Both the position numbers and the translations under genes were made by a program. From Ryuthela nishihirai (taxonomy: Eukaryota > Arthropoda > Arachnida > Araneae > Heptathelidae): 64,000 bases of DNA. Of this stretch, positions 33,758-45,962 are shown one piece after another. The notes beneath the pieces are model-generated. The model ran no database searches. It worked only from the letters and a program-made list of their open reading frames with translations, and was not told the origin of the DNA. Position 1 is the stretch's first letter, and each line of letters begins with the position of its first letter. The DNA lies in the NCBI GenBank assembly GCA_038380435.1, contig JAWZYU010000018.1, positions 52,353,751 to 52,417,750 on the forward strand, in the 5' to 3' direction.

Positions 33758-34152
33758 ATTATTATTTAGAATATCGTTATATTAATACTTAATATGTTAG
33801 AAGCTAGTGCTTTTCGCTACGATATTTAGAAAAAAAATGAGAACGTTGTTTAGATATCTTTTTCATGATATTTGTATGTATAGAGAAATGATAAGCATAT
33901 AAAGAAATGCTCAGAAAAATTCTTGAACTGATACCTGATAAATATTGAAATTATGAAAAAGGTATTGAAACGTACCAATTTAAGACTCGCATACTAATAG
34001 GGATTGCGAAGATAGTTTAACTACATTTTGAATACAGTAAAATTTCATTATTCATCCCTTTTAGTGTTATTATTAATGTATTCTAAAATGAGTTTTTCCA
34101 GTTGAATTTTTATGCAGAAATAGCACACCGAATTCTTAATTTTGAAAGGAGG
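33758..34152. other. AT-rich sequence, nothing recognised
   Basis: Separates a SINE-A from an hAT-type element. No motif or repeat seen. Confidence 0.45.
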
Positions 34153-34160
34153 GTACCCAT

Positions 34161-34704
34161 TAGAGATGGGTTTGGACTCGAGGTTTGTCGTGCTGAGTAT
34201 TCGAGGCTATATATTAAATATAGCTGAGTATATTCGGGCTCAGAGTAGCTCAGACCACTTCGGTCTCTGGAGGACTAGGAGTTCAAACTAATTAAAATTT
34301 CTAAGTTTTCTTGTAATCGTGAAAAAAAAATAAGCGACCAGTATAAAGTGTTTGTGGTTAAAATTTCAACCTTTCAATCAGTATGTAGTAATTTAAAAAA
34401 GCACCATACGGTCTTCAGTTATTTTTACGTATTCTCTATTTGTAATGAATTAATGGCTTTTAACAGTTATAGTGATATTACCCAAGAACTTTCAGTTTCT
34501 CCTAGTATTTCTAATGTTTTTCTCTCCTAAAATGATTATAATTATTTTCAAGTTTGTAATAGCCTATAATATGAATAATAAAAGAGATTAGCAATATGAA
34601 TTTTTGTAATATATATATATAATTTTTAGAATATATGAGAGACATTTCATCCCCCCTAAATTGGGCGGTTTCTCGCTGGAAAACGTGAGCTTAACTTATC
34701 TCTA
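34161..34704 (-). mobile_element. Nonautonomous hAT-type element, family C, copy 2, with 8-bp duplication
   Basis: Starts TAGAGATGGGTTTGGACTCG and on the minus strand TAGAGATAAGTTAAGCTC. The octamer GTACCCAT flanks it at 34153-34160 and 34705-34712. The interior is the reverse complement of 51827-52246: TTTCAACCTTTCAATCAGT, AACTTTCAGTTTCTCC, TATTTCTAATGTTTTTCT and a CCCCCCTAAAT stretch. No transposase frame. The short hairpin GCTATATATTAAATATAGC lies in the left part. This copy defines the family ends. Confidence 0.88.
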
Positions 34705-34712
34705 GTACCCAT

Positions 34713-36520
34713 GGAAGTATTTTTATAACGTTATTACAGATGTCATCACAGATGTCATCACAATATTACTGTATCTCACATGATTTAAAGTTTCTCCCCT
34801 TATCTATTGATTAAAATGGCTTGTCCAAATATGCATATGGTGGTTTGAATCTGATCTATCAGTCTGTACTCTTTTTATTCCCACAATTTCATTTCATTAG
34901 TATATAAGCAAAAAAAGCCTAATAATTAGACTGAAATTCACGTATTATTTGAAAAAAAATGTAAATATAGTAATGACAACATTAAGATTAATAATGAACA
35001 TTAAGTTATAAGTTTCAAAAACTTGTAGCCAAAATACAATTTATTTTGCACTACATTATTCTAAATTTTATATAAATCAAGCCATTGTTTTTTAATTGTC
35101 GTTTTCCCCCAGTTACGGAAGACTAAAATACGAAAACATTGGTGGAACATTGAGTTGGCATATTTTGCTATAACATAAATAAAAGAAATTTCATAATGTA
35201 ATGAACTGCAAATTTTACAATAATTGAAGAGATGTAAGTTGTTTTAAATAGCTTTCATTAATTTTGTAAAACATTCTTATAATATTTTTTGGATGGGAAA
35301 TTAAAATATTTCGCGGAACATCTTCAGATAACCCTTGGGAAATTTGTGGAGAAACATTGCATTAAATTTTCAAAGCAATAGCATTTGAGAACAGAAAGAA
35401 TGAAATCCAGATCATTCACTCCTTGAAGGGCAATGTCTCAAGATTTTTAAAAAATGTAATTTTTGCAATTACGGTATTTAAGCTGGAAATCAACAATTTT
35501 GGATCTAAGTATTGTAAAGTTTATGAAAGATCAGAAATCTTCATTTTCTAAAGCAGTCACGCAATGTTTTTCTTTCACAATGATAGGAATTTAGCAAGTT
35601 TGGAACCTCTCTATATATTAACATTTAATAAAAATTTAAATGAAATTTAATATATATATATGCATATTTTGCACATATACTATCGGAAGCTGAATAAAAG
35701 GTTATTATATTTAAAAAAAAAATAACTTCCAAACTTCCTCTAAAATAAAATGCTACGTTGAAATGCAAAAATTATTAATTTCTAACCGAAAAGTTTCCTG
35801 TTGAATGAATTGCACATATCTATTATATATATAAAAGGTACTATATTTTCCTAAGTAAATAAGTTAAACTCTTAAATTATCATATTTTGTAACTTTATTC
35901 TTTGAGATTACCATAAAAAGCTTTCCATATTTCAAACAACCTTACGTGATTTTAAGCTATTTTCTTGAAAAACATTAATTATTAATTATCACCATAAATT
36001 TTTAATAATTTAGTTATGTTAGATTTGCATCATAATCTGCTATCTATCAGTTAACCTATTTATATATAGCTATCAATCCTTTCAGCTCGTGCGCATTGAC
36101 AATCAACTTTGATGTCGAAAGTATACGAGATCATAAGTAGGTAACATTCACATAGTTACCAGCATATGCTAGTCCAAATTAGTATAATGAGACATATGAG
36201 TAAGCATTTCAGGATTATGATAATCTATCAATATCTTCATCTATCATCTTAAGATATGCTTTGTAATAAATAAATCCTCTCTAATTACTTGTAAAATTTG
36301 CATGTTAAAGCTCTCGATCGTGGAATTCAGCAATAAATTAGCAGCAACATATTTATTTCCCTCGTGCATTTTACATTACAACTATTTAGTGAATAGCTGA
36401 GAAAAAATCTAAGGACTTCTCGCTTAAATACCGTAATAGACGTCTGTTAATAAACTATTTTAGTTTTGTTTACAATTTTAATTTACAAATTAGTAAGAGA
36501 ACAATTAAATAAAGTCGAAT
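34713..36520. other. AT-rich sequence, nothing recognised
   Basis: Very AT-rich with ATATAT runs and a small ATGTCATCACAG duplication at 34738-34762. No element or convincing frame. Confidence 0.45.
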
Positions 36521-36568
36521 AAAAATAAATAAATACCCTCTCAAGCAGCTGCTTGCTGTAGAAATCTG
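36521..36568 (-). mobile_element. SINE-A 3'-end fragment
   Basis: Only the tail and second palindrome remain: AAATAAATACCCTCTCAAGC then AGCTGCTTGCTGTAGAAATC. Such short 3' pieces fit severe 5' truncation on target-primed insertion. Confidence 0.85.
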
Positions 36569-38509
36569 AAATACCATTTTCGTTTTTGTTGCAAATAATG
36601 ATAGCAGCTTCTTTTTTTTTTCAAAATTTATTCGCTACTGAATGCTAAACTGGAAAATATTTTCAAAGTTCGTTTTAAATACAAAAAGTTTATAAGTTTT
36701 GCACATTGCTAAAACAAACTTTACAGTTAACACATGAAATTTTGAGCTTGACTTGTTGAAAGGACACTATGACCTTCAGAGGTCAAGCAGTATGAAGAAG
36801 AGTTGTGATAGTGATTTTTTAGAAATACCATGTAAGTACTAGTAAATTACTTCTGATTTCTAAAAGTACCCTGTTTATCCAAGTAGTAGCCGAAAACAAT
36901 TGTAAATTATCGAAGTGTCAAAAAGGATTTTGACACTTCCATAATTTTTCTTATATTTTTCATATTTATATCGATGTATGATATATCCTACTCTAGTTAG
37001 AAGTATTTTTTAAATAATTCCTGAAATGTTTAAGTCTCTCGAAATATCTCTTAACTAGTCTTAAAATCCTCTCCGCTGTATCGTATTCTATATATACTTT
37101 CTTACAAACAATTTTCGAAACTTTTTTATTTACTTATACTTAATTCGTTTCATTCATTTAAATTCGTTTCCAAAGTTGTCAGCATACAATTAGATATATC
37201 AGTAAACTTCATTGCTCATTTCCATTCTAGCAATAGACAAGCCCATGGTGTGCAAAAAAAGTGCCGCTCAGAGGTAAAACAACCCAACCCTTCATCGTTG
37301 TCACTGTCTTTCAATGCATTGTTTTTGACTGGATGTTTGGGAAACATTTCTCCATAAATGTTCAACTGATAAAAAGCACAACACGGATTCTTACATACAG
37401 AGCAGGAAATTAACATTGGCGTAGGTGATGCATTGCATAGGTCCCCCACATGATTATATGGAAAATGCTTTGCACCAGTTCACTTTATGATCTAGTTTCG
37501 CCACACATTCTACCAGAACGTCACCATACCAGGTGTTTTTCTGAGATTTATGTGCCCAATATGAGGAAAACACTATGCGAACAAAGTTTTCTTATTCCAA
37601 AGATACACACAGAACCAACAACGACCCACTAATCGGAGATGAAAAATGCTCAGCAAGTGTAGAATTGTGCATCTATGTTCGATATGACTATTATTGCAAT
37701 GAATGCAATGCATTTCATGAATTATTTGATTTATGTAAAATTGATTTATTAATTAATAATCAGAATAATGTTAAATAACATTTACTTCACATTAAATGCT
37801 TAATTATTCTTAACTGTTCCATAAATAAATTGTTTTCTCGCTTAAACTGACTTTTAAATAACATACTACTTTCGACGACTTGCTATCTTCAGGATATTTG
37901 TATCTTGTTCTCTTAATTTTCCTTCGAGGTGCAACTTTCCCTTCGAAGCACCTTAACATTGTAGCCTAATTAAAGGAAATGGCGTCACATCAATTTGTTG
38001 AGTTAACTTGAAGCTCGTTTTTCGCAGCTCTTAGAACTCCCAGTATCATTTTCGCTGTTTACAAATTACTAGGTTCTAATAGTTGTAAATTTCCAGTTAC
38101 TAAATTCTTCATACTCAACAATGATACTAAGTTTCTCAATTTAAGCATATAATGTTAATGTTATTTTGTGAAAATATACAGTTCCCTTTTTTTTTACAAT
38201 ATATCTTTCTGTTTGAAAACATTAGGCTATTCATGCTCTTAATTCATTTCTGTAATCTACAGTTTTTCGTGGGCGTATCTATTTTTCAAAAGAATAGAGA
38301 GTTATCCTCGTAACATAATTTGCTTGTTTTTAAGAATATGCCACTATATTACTATTACTTATGCTACTTAGTACGGTTCAACATATTGCATCTTTCTTTC
38401 CCATTCTCAGATAATCAGCTTTTATAGAACAAACAATTTTATGATAAAATCAAATTGATTTATATATTAGTCAATCAGCAAAATATACCATGGATATCTT
38501 CCTGTAGAA
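36569..38509. other. AT-rich sequence with a SINE-B end fragment
   Basis: Besides the fragment at 37238-37290, nothing is recognised. Frames of 60-77 codons at 37216-37778 overlap the SINE fragment or lack motifs. Confidence 0.45.
37238..37290 (+). mobile_element. SINE-B 3'-end fragment
   Basis: GCCCATGGTGTGCAAAAAAA then GTGCCGCTCAGAGGTAAAAC and AACCCAAC. It matches the reverse complement of 21129-21180 with very few differences. The rest of the element is absent. Confidence 0.92.
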
Positions 38510-38918
38510 CAGTGCTTTCCAACCTATTAGTAATGGCGCCCCTTTAGTTCCCTCCAATGTATGTTCAGTATCAAGGAATGCCAATTATTGAGACGTGGCT
38601 GGCAGACAAAGCAATTCAAAACGCACGTGACAATGTTACCAAACTGTTTGTGATGTTGAACATCAAATCGTGAAAGAGATGCAACACCTGAAGAAAGCTA
38701 TTAAAGAACAGAGAGATCTTGTAACTGCAACGGTTTTGTTTCAAAAAGAAATTCCCTAATCTAAACAATCGAGCTTTAACTTTTTGAGAATTATAATCAA
38801 TTCTATTTTACTCTAAAACTTTCCTTGAAAATCCCACTTCTCTCTAACCAACTAGACCCCTAAGTCTCGCAGTCTGTTCTCCCCAAGGGGTCGCACCCTC
38901 ACACTTCTGAAACCACTG
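38510..38918. mobile_element. Possible hAT relic
   Basis: The left boundary CAGTGCTTTCCAACC, followed by GGCGCCCC, resembles the minus-strand right boundary CAGTGGTTTCAGAAG, followed by GCGACCCC. Both are hAT-like. Flanking octamers do not clearly match. A 36-codon plus stretch (about 38651-38758, DVEHQIVKEMQHLKKAIKEQ and onward) looks coding-like but I cannot place it. Confidence 0.35.
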
Positions 38919-39512
38919 CAGCAAAGCATAAATAAATTTGACACTTGTCATGAAACTATGCATTTAGACAGCATTCTAAACAAATTGAATAATCAATCTT
39001 TTGAGATGCTAAAATCTTTAGAACAATTCTTACTCTAAATACTGTGCTACTGCTTTTATTATACATCACCTTATAATCGATACTTTTTAACTATATAATA
39101 CTTACCCATATCTAACGACAAATGAGCTAGCTAACGCTATCTCTAACATCTCTCATCCTGGCAAAGATAACTACACAAAACACGGTTAACACAACCACAA
39201 TATATCGTTCATTCCAGGTTTCTCGTCTTCCCATTCACCATTGACATGAACCAATGCATTAAATTAAGCTCCTTGGCCACTTCCTTTGCATCATATCCGA
39301 CATCTAGCTTCCATTCCTCGGCTTTTTCGATTCTCGATTCGACTCTTTCTATGGACTCTTGATTTTACGAACTGGCCTCTTCCTTCTTGCTTTAGATCTT
39401 ACTCCCTTCCTTTACCATCGATTGGCGGCTGGCCTATATGCCAGTCACGTGGTACATATTTTTCCTATGAAGGATTTTATGAAACACCACTTCTTTATTA
39501 AACAATCTCATA

Positions 39513-39674
39513 TGACGGACGACGTTATTTCCAGCCCATCAGTGTTTCCTTTCTTCCTGAGAGCAGAACGAGGGTTAACGGGGTTAAATTTGAACGCCGG
39601 AAAATTCGGGAATGGATCCTTGAAACTGCAAGTTACGAACTTGACACACTACCAACTGAACCAACCCCCGCCCC
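39513..39674 (-). mobile_element. SINE-B, head half
   Basis: Minus-strand head GGGGCGGGGGTTGGTTCAGT at 39674 with A box, TAGTGTGTCAAGTTCGTAAC, and a degenerate B box. It extends to GGCTGGAAATAACGTCG near 39515. The 3' half is missing. Confidence 0.85.
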
Positions 39675-39736
39675 AATCATAAAGAAAGCAAGATGGTAAC
39701 GAAAAAGATAGCTGGAAAAGTGGATACCTTATAAAC

Positions 39737-40245
39737 CAGTGGCGGATTAAAACCATCTGGGGCCTATAGACGCCAAGATTTTGGTTGCCTTTTCGCATAT
39801 ATAAAAAAAAAATAAATACCCCCTCAAGCAGCTGCTTGCCACAGAGGTCTGACAGGAGCCTGTCAGTTTATATGCCATAGTAGGAGATCTGAGAGGATGG
39901 CAGGACCTCAGCAGAAAAACAACACACACAACCATGCCTTACCCAGGGCTCGAACCCAGGTCCCTTAGATCAGTAGCCAAGCGTGCTAACCACTCGGCCA
40001 TGGGACGGCTTTTCGCATATAATGTTATAAAATAACTATGTTATCATACTGAAAAACTTTCGTTTCAATATTGCAGTGCAATTATGTTAAAGTAATGTAA
40101 TATTGTTTTTCAAAATAACACGAGAACAAAGGTCTGACATTTTCATTTCTCTAACTTTTGATGTAGTATTTTTTTTTTACTTATAAAGAAACATCTACGT
40201 TGTAACGATCAATCTAAGGGGGCCTCCATAACCTTGACGGGTTAT
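39737..40245. mobile_element. Probable hAT relic split by a SINE-A
   Basis: CAGTGGCGGATTAAAACCAT followed by CTGGGGCCTATAGACGCC is a classic hAT-style terminus. Near 40215 AAGGGGGCCTCCATAACC resembles the subterminal part of the opposite end. The outer right terminus is not found, so the boundary is approximate. A SINE-A with target duplications is inserted at 39802-40008. Confidence 0.45.
39802..40008 (-). mobile_element. SINE-A, full-length, young, with 13-bp target duplication
   Basis: On the minus strand it begins GCCGTCCCATGGCCGAGTGG (A box), then TTAGCACGCTTGGCTACTGA, B box GGGTTCGAGCCCTGG, CTGACAGGCTCCTGTCAG, GCAAGCAGCTGCTTGAGGGG and a TATTTATTT plus T-run tail. CTTTTCGCATATA is duplicated exactly at 39789-39801 and 40009-40021. 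Best-defined boundaries of the family in the window. Confidence 0.97.
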
Positions 40246-41124
40246 TAGCAGTTATTAGTAGTTATTTTACTAGTTATTAGCAGCATTTAATTTGTAACTT
40301 TCAGCTTGGTTTGTATTGTTTATAGCGTTAATTTATTACTCTATGAACGGCAATTTTTCACTAAATTAGGATAAAGAATATTAAGGAAAAATAATTTAAT
40401 AACAGACGAATGCGATAACTTATTAAATTATTAACACTTAAAAAGCGCAAAAAAACCAATGAAAGTTTTATTATCAAATTAAAATTGTCCAAACCTACAT
40501 TAGTTGAACTATAAAAACGAACTTTCAATATAACACACTTCACTCCTTTAATATAAAGCTAAGTCACAGATATTCAAAACAGCACTTATGTTCAAGTAAA
40601 CAATAAACTATGCTCACAATAACAAAGGCATCTATCTCTCCGACAAAACCATGTTCACAACGACAAAGGCAGCTATCCCTCCTAAAAAACATGCTCACAA
40701 CCACAAAAGCATCTATCTCTCCGGCAAACTAAACTGGATTCTGATTTCGGCTTTCTTGAAGAACACAAAGAATTTCATCATTGTTTAAAAAGATCAATCA
40801 TCATAGCACCTGTACGTACTATAAGTCCTCAACTGAGTCATATGTTTAAACCAAGATATTCGTTTCCAAAGACTGCTTTTAGTTTTACTTAGTCCAGCAA
40901 ATGTGAGCATTAACTGTCGTCAAAATGAAAAGGATAAAAAATCCGCCCAAAATTCTTCATAAATGACGTTGATATCTTCATCAGGAGTCAGGTCTTGCCC
41001 CTTTTCCCGAAAGACACTCACAAACACATCGTAGCTCATTAATCATCAAACCATTTAATGTCTTTAATTCGTTAGAGTTCCATACGTTGTCGTTAATTAA
41101 TATTATTTTCTGAAGTTAATGAGA
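40246..41124. other. AT-rich sequence with a three-copy tandem repeat
   Basis: Bases 40610-40732 hold three units of 40-41 bp: ATG(C/T)TCACAA followed by ACAAA(G/A)GCA and TCTATCTCTCC, starting at 40610, 40651 and 40691. Otherwise unrecognised. Confidence 0.6.
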
Positions 41125-41335
41125 AGCGGAGGTGCAGCTGACGCATAATTTAATGACCACAGGTTCGACTCTTCAACGGTGAAGCGTTTTCCACCGAAAA
41201 GTTTGGATGAGATGTTAATTTGTTATCCCTTGTGCAAAGTAGCCATCCCATGTCTGCTAAAGAACCCGTTAAATTGCATTGATGGAAGGCGCCTATCTGC
41301 CCTAAAAGGTGCCTCCTTTTCCATTCCTTTTCTGA
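41125..41335 (+). mobile_element. Third SINE-like element, old
   Basis: GGAGGTGCAGCTGACGCATA followed by B-box-like CAGGTTCGACTC resembles a tRNA head. The body reads GGATGAGATGTTAATTTG, CCCTTGTGC and GCTAAAGAACCCGTTAAATT. The GATGAGACGTTAA ... AAAGAACCC combination occurs in several known invertebrate SINE families. Only one copy here and boundaries are uncertain. Confidence 0.45.
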
Positions 41336-41888
41336 AATTTTAGGTTACTTTTGACCTGGTCATTTCAATGTCAACATTTTTAGGTATGATAATTTTCAGG
41401 AAAGTTACAATAACTGTCATCATTCTTTCCTTATTGTTGATATATTCTCTGTAAAGGTGTTTTTTTTCTTTGCGAGTGCCCCCTTTTTCAAATAATAGTT
41501 TTTCGTAATACCGATACATATGAATGTTCTTGTACAGCAAACAAAAGTACCACAGCCCAATAGACTAAACGGTATTATGAGAAATTGCCATCACCAACTG
41601 TTTCATTGCCTTAAGTGATATTGTATAAAAACCATTTCTTTTAAATTTTAATTCGCGAATGATATGATTTCCAACGAGCTAAATTACCTCGTTGTGGATT
41701 TCGAACAAGTCACAAAAATACAAAATTGATTATTAGGTTCATAAAGAATAAGAAATTCTGGCAGAATACAAGTAGGGTAAATATACTAAGTAATAAGTGA
41801 AATAAATGTGAGACTTATCAGTTTTTTTTTTGTATTCAAGGATATATCTTAGCCCGGACTATGAGAAACGGTGATCGAAATAGATTAT
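41336..41888. other. AT-rich sequence, nothing recognised
   Basis: No recognised element. The minus frame at 41340-41540 lacks motifs. Confidence 0.45.
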
Positions 41889-42447
41889 GCAGAAAAATAT
41901 TAGAGAATTTCCATATTATGTTAATGGCAATCTAACTTCAAAACTCCATAACCTCTAAAACGTGCATTAAATGGAAAAACGTGACTGAAGAAAAATATCA
42001 TAATCAAATTTATTGAAATCTCGATTTTTAACAATATTCGTTCGGTATTTAGAATTACAGAAGCTGAAATATTAAACAATAAGTTCTCTTATTTTATTTA
42101 AAAAAAAAAACAACAAATCAAAATTGTCCAATATTGAAACATCATTACCCAAACTTTTAAAATGCATATTTATTTTATTAAACTGTCTGAAAAAAACTTA
42201 TCATGTTTTAATTAATTTCTGAGGTAAATTCTTATGGCTCATTAATGTTGAGAAATATTCTAGCTTTCACAACCCTTTAATATTGAACGAATATTGTTGA
42301 AAATCGAGATTTTAAATAGATTTGATTACGATCTTTATTTTCAGTTTCATTTTTCTGTTAAATGCATGTTTAAGAAGTTACAGAACTTCGAAGTATATCC
42401 TTTGAAATAACATGGAAATTCTCTATTATTTGGTAGGGAAGTGCATA
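41889..42447. mobile_element. Foldback MITE, copy 2
   Basis: Left arm: TATTAGAGAATTTCCATATT, GTTAATGGCAATCTAACTTC, GTGACTGAAGAAAAATATCA, AATCTCGATTTTTAACAATA and TCGTTCGGTATTT. Right arm mirrors these (AATATTGAACGAATATTGTT, GAAAATCGAGATTTTAAATA, AAATAACATGGAAATTCTCT), ending TTTGGTAGGGAAGTGCATAG. The extreme left terminus is lost while the right one is intact. Confidence 0.75.
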
Positions 42448-43669
42448 GTTAAATATTCGCATAATGAATTAAATTCCTCCGAAGCGAATATTCGTTATTT
42501 AATGAGTTGATTTCGATTATTATATTCATGCATATTTAGAATCGAAATAAATTTAATTCATTTGGTTGATGCTCCAGGTTAAACCTCTAATATGAATCTT
42601 TGTGTTGTCTCTGAGACGGTTCGTTGCAACAATGAAACTAAAAAGATTTATTAAAAGAATAGAATATGTTCCAAAGCAAAATGATCTAAAAATGGTAAAA
42701 GCGACTTCAAATGTTGTATTTCTAAAAATACAAAAATATTTCTGATATAAGTAAATTTACTTATAACCAGGAAACCAATGTCGAATTTAAACTTCTCTAA
42801 ATTGTAATAATCGCAAAACTCACTTTTAGTTGGTTAATTAATTATACTCATCTGCGATTTAGCAGTGTATTATGTTGCTTCAGAAATAAGACACATAGCC
42901 AGGTGGAAGGACTTGAGTTTTGGAGCCAGAATTCTAATACGGTAAATAAATCAGAATATTAAATTTAAAAAAACGAATATTTTCTTTCGTATTTAGTTGT
43001 TTTTAAGCCATTTTTTATTGTATTATAATTAATTATATACTTTATTAACACTGAATAAAATATGTTGCACCTATATCGAATTTTTCCCTTCCATTTCCAT
43101 ATTTTCCAAACTCGGGCTCCTCCCTTTCCTTTTCCGAGAATAATGTTTTTCTGGTTATGTCTCTGACAGAAATGATACGAAAAACAACATAATGCTGGGG
43201 GATAGAAAACTACTACATCAACATTGAACCAAAGTTATTTTTGGACTCAAGAGAATAACTATACATTGGTTAATAATAAAAATATCATATGCCACAAATT
43301 AAACCATCTCCGATAATACAAATTAGATTCAATGTTTCGTCAATGTGATACATCGGTTATTCGCCTATATTTTAACTGTGAAGACACGCATAGTTAGTTT
43401 CGATAGCTTTCAAAATATTGCCGTCATTTTGAAATGCACAGAGAGAGTGATGAATTGTAAGCACTATGTGATGAAAATTTCTGATTCTTGCAACTATTGT
43501 ATTTTCACGATTGTTTATGGTATGAAGTCTAATTTTCCGAATTTGTGTTTTATATTTTATAGTCTTATATTACTGATTTCTAAACTAAAGAGATATATAA
43601 GTGTGGATAATACGAAATATTATTTAAAAAAAATTTTAAATCATTTTTTAAATTTTTTTATCTAACCAG
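42448..43669. other. AT-rich sequence including repeat family E copy
   Basis: About 42990-43180 is related to 60645-60835: TTTTAAGCCATTTTTTATTG / ACTTTATTAAC / ATATCGAATTTTT followed by a CCTCC-rich stretch and TTTTTC-GAGA-ATGTTT. The class of this repeat is unknown. The 106-codon plus frame at 43345-43665 has no recognised motif and ends in poly-Phe/Leu from AT-rich DNA. Confidence 0.4.
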
Positions 43670-44190
43670 TTGAAAATGACAGCAATACATTGTATTTTGC
43701 AAGCTGTTACGAGTTGTGTATGTCCTACGTTAATAAATGTTCAGCCAATAATCGGTGAGTTGGATTTTATATTCATCTCTGACATTAATAAGAACGATTT
43801 TGTGAAAAGCTGGTTATACGTCACAGATGACCAATGTATCCGAGGTTGTATGGAGAACGTATTGGGAAATATTTGTTCCACAGTGTTGCACTCTTTTCTT
43901 TCGGATGAAATGTGCAGACTAAGACTGGCAAAGTCTGACGGTGGGGAGAGGTAATCGATGCAAATGACTGGCGGAACTGCTCCCCGAGCTCTCCCTGCAA
44001 ACACTTTCAGTGCCCAAGGCATAGCACGAACCTCTACTCTGATAGTCTGTGAATGGCTTGTACTTACTACCCAACAAAAATGTAAACCCTCGTCAGATGA
44101 AGGTATACTTTTACTTTACAGATGGTTCCCTTCAAGTTTTTGTACCAGAACTGAATTTAATCCAATTAAATTTCAGCTTACTATGTAACG
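43670..44190. other. Moderately GC-rich patch, unrecognised
   Basis: Composition rises between about 43900 and 44040 (GGCGGAACTGCTCCCCGAGC). Overlapping frames: plus 43670-43954 (94 codons) and minus 43741-44022 (93 codons, MPWALKVFAGRARGAVPPVI). Neither contains a family motif I know. It may be an exon, a repeat fragment or chance. Confidence 0.3.
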
Positions 44191-44887
44191 CAATACATTC
44201 AGTGTGTGGTACGTTGATAAAGGATTCAAAACGTGCAAAAAATAAAATAATCTGCTGTAATTTATCTTAATGGTTTAAAGTAAATATGAATATAAATTGC
44301 TATTTTCCTTTTAAACTTTTATAAATTATAGATTTTTTCCCTCATTATGTGAATATATGAGAATATGTCCTATGTAGTAAAGGAATTTATGTTTAAAAAT
44401 TAAGTAAAGAATTGTTTCAGAGGAATTTTATTTAATCTAAATTTTAATATTTGATTAAGATGAAAAGCAATTCTTGTTGCACACATAAAAATATGCACTT
44501 CCCCTTTTGGGGAAAATGCACTGGTCTCTTTCGTCTTCATCTTCTGCATATATTTATATTTTTGGCAAACACCGGGGTAAGGATGAGGGGGGGGGGGGGG
44601 GGGCGTAGGCAAAGAATAATTTTCCTTCTCCTGAAATTAAAATATACATATAATCAATAAAAATGAAGCGGGTAACATGAACATTTTGCTTTTGCATTGT
44701 TTATACTATGTATACGTATATATAACTGATAACTGATCACTTGCAAATCTCTTTTCTTTATTTTCTCCCTCTCCCACTTTCCAAAATTCTGTTGACCCCC
44801 CCCCCCCCCACTATAAGAATCAAAGGGATGAAAGTAAAAATTTATTTTTTTGGATTAAATATTTGAAAAAAAATTAATAAATAATTT
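44191..44887. other. AT-rich sequence with poly-G and poly-C runs
   Basis: A run of 17 G at 44587-44603 and a run of about 14 C at 44796-44809. Long G/C runs in AT-rich DNA are prone to slippage and sequencing error. Nothing else recognised. Confidence 0.7.
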
Positions 44888-45108
44888 TTTAAAAATCACC
44901 TCTGAAGCAGCTGCTTCTCACAGAGGTCTGTAAAGAAATAAGACATAGTCTGTAAGTTAATAAGACATAGAAATGATGTGTGATGCAGGCGAGACCTCAG
45001 CAAGAAGAAAATATAGAAAAAGAGTCCTCCATATATATATTATCCGGGACTTGAACCCTGGTCCATTTTGATCAGCAGCAAGCGCGCCAGCCATTCGGCC
45101 AAAAAGCG
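44888..45108 (-). mobile_element. SINE-A, full-length, diverged
   Basis: Minus-strand head near 45106 (TTTTTGGCCGAATGGCTGGC), TGCTGATCAAAATGGACC, B box GGGTTCAAGTCCCGG. The first palindrome region is replaced by a local duplication (AATAAGACATAG at about 44936 and 44961). 3' domain GTGAGAAGCAGCTGCTTCAG. Confidence 0.85.
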
Positions 45109-45962
45109 ACTAATTTAATGTTTTAAAAAGAGAGGATTTTTATCTCTGCTCTTGTGCTGTTACAGAGTCAATTAGCAATAATCGTAAAATTTTATCACAA
45201 AAGAATTGAGCATTTCTACTTTATGTAAAGTCAAGAATATAAGATTGCAACTCGTATTCTTCCGTTCTCAGCTCTTTATGTAAACGTAATTCACGCTTTC
45301 ATTTTTGGTTTCGTTTTTCTGTTTATGTTTTCTGCGTCGTTTTAGTTTGCAAATTCCAGAGTCTAGATAAAGTCTGTAAATAATATTTGGTGCGGATAAC
45401 GCGTATTGCATGATTGAGGTAATCCATGTCAATCCCTTACCAATCAAAACTTCAGATTACTTAAACAATAGGGATAACTCCCTTTCACGCTATGGAATAA
45501 GAATGTTTTTGTTTACGCATGCATGAATTTGAAAACAATAATGTTTTTTAAACACATTTTGTTATTCGGCTCAAATGTTTCCTACATAATGTGTATAAAC
45601 AATTCACACACAACGCATTTTTGGGATTCTTTGTCGAATATCAGGTAGAAATTCGTTCATTTACAAACAAATATTTTTATTTTTGATCTAGACCGCACTT
45701 CGCCAACTCGCACTTCACAGCAAAGAATTTGCTACTCATAAAACAAATCATCCATATACGAATCTGTCTCTATTTCTCCCAATTATTTTGACCAAACCTC
45801 TTTACATACATAACTAAACGATTTTGCCAATTCAAAGGCTCAATAAAAATGAATATTTTTCTTTTTTTAATCAAGTTATTTTCTTGATTAAAGATGCAGT
45901 TTTTTTTCCTAATCATTGCGCATTAGAATCTAAAGATACTGGATAGAAAAACGGAAATATTT
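45109..45962. other. AT-rich sequence, nothing recognised
   Basis: No repeats or frames of note. Confidence 0.45.

Noticed and set aside
38651..38758. Coiled-coil exon (DVEHQIVKEMQHLKKAIKEQ)
   Set aside because: Only about 36 codons, no start or splice context, and located inside a possible hAT relic. Insufficient for a gene call.
43670..43954. 94-codon plus frame as a conserved gene
   Set aside because: No recognisable motif, an overlapping antisense frame of equal length, and no visible splice or regulatory context.
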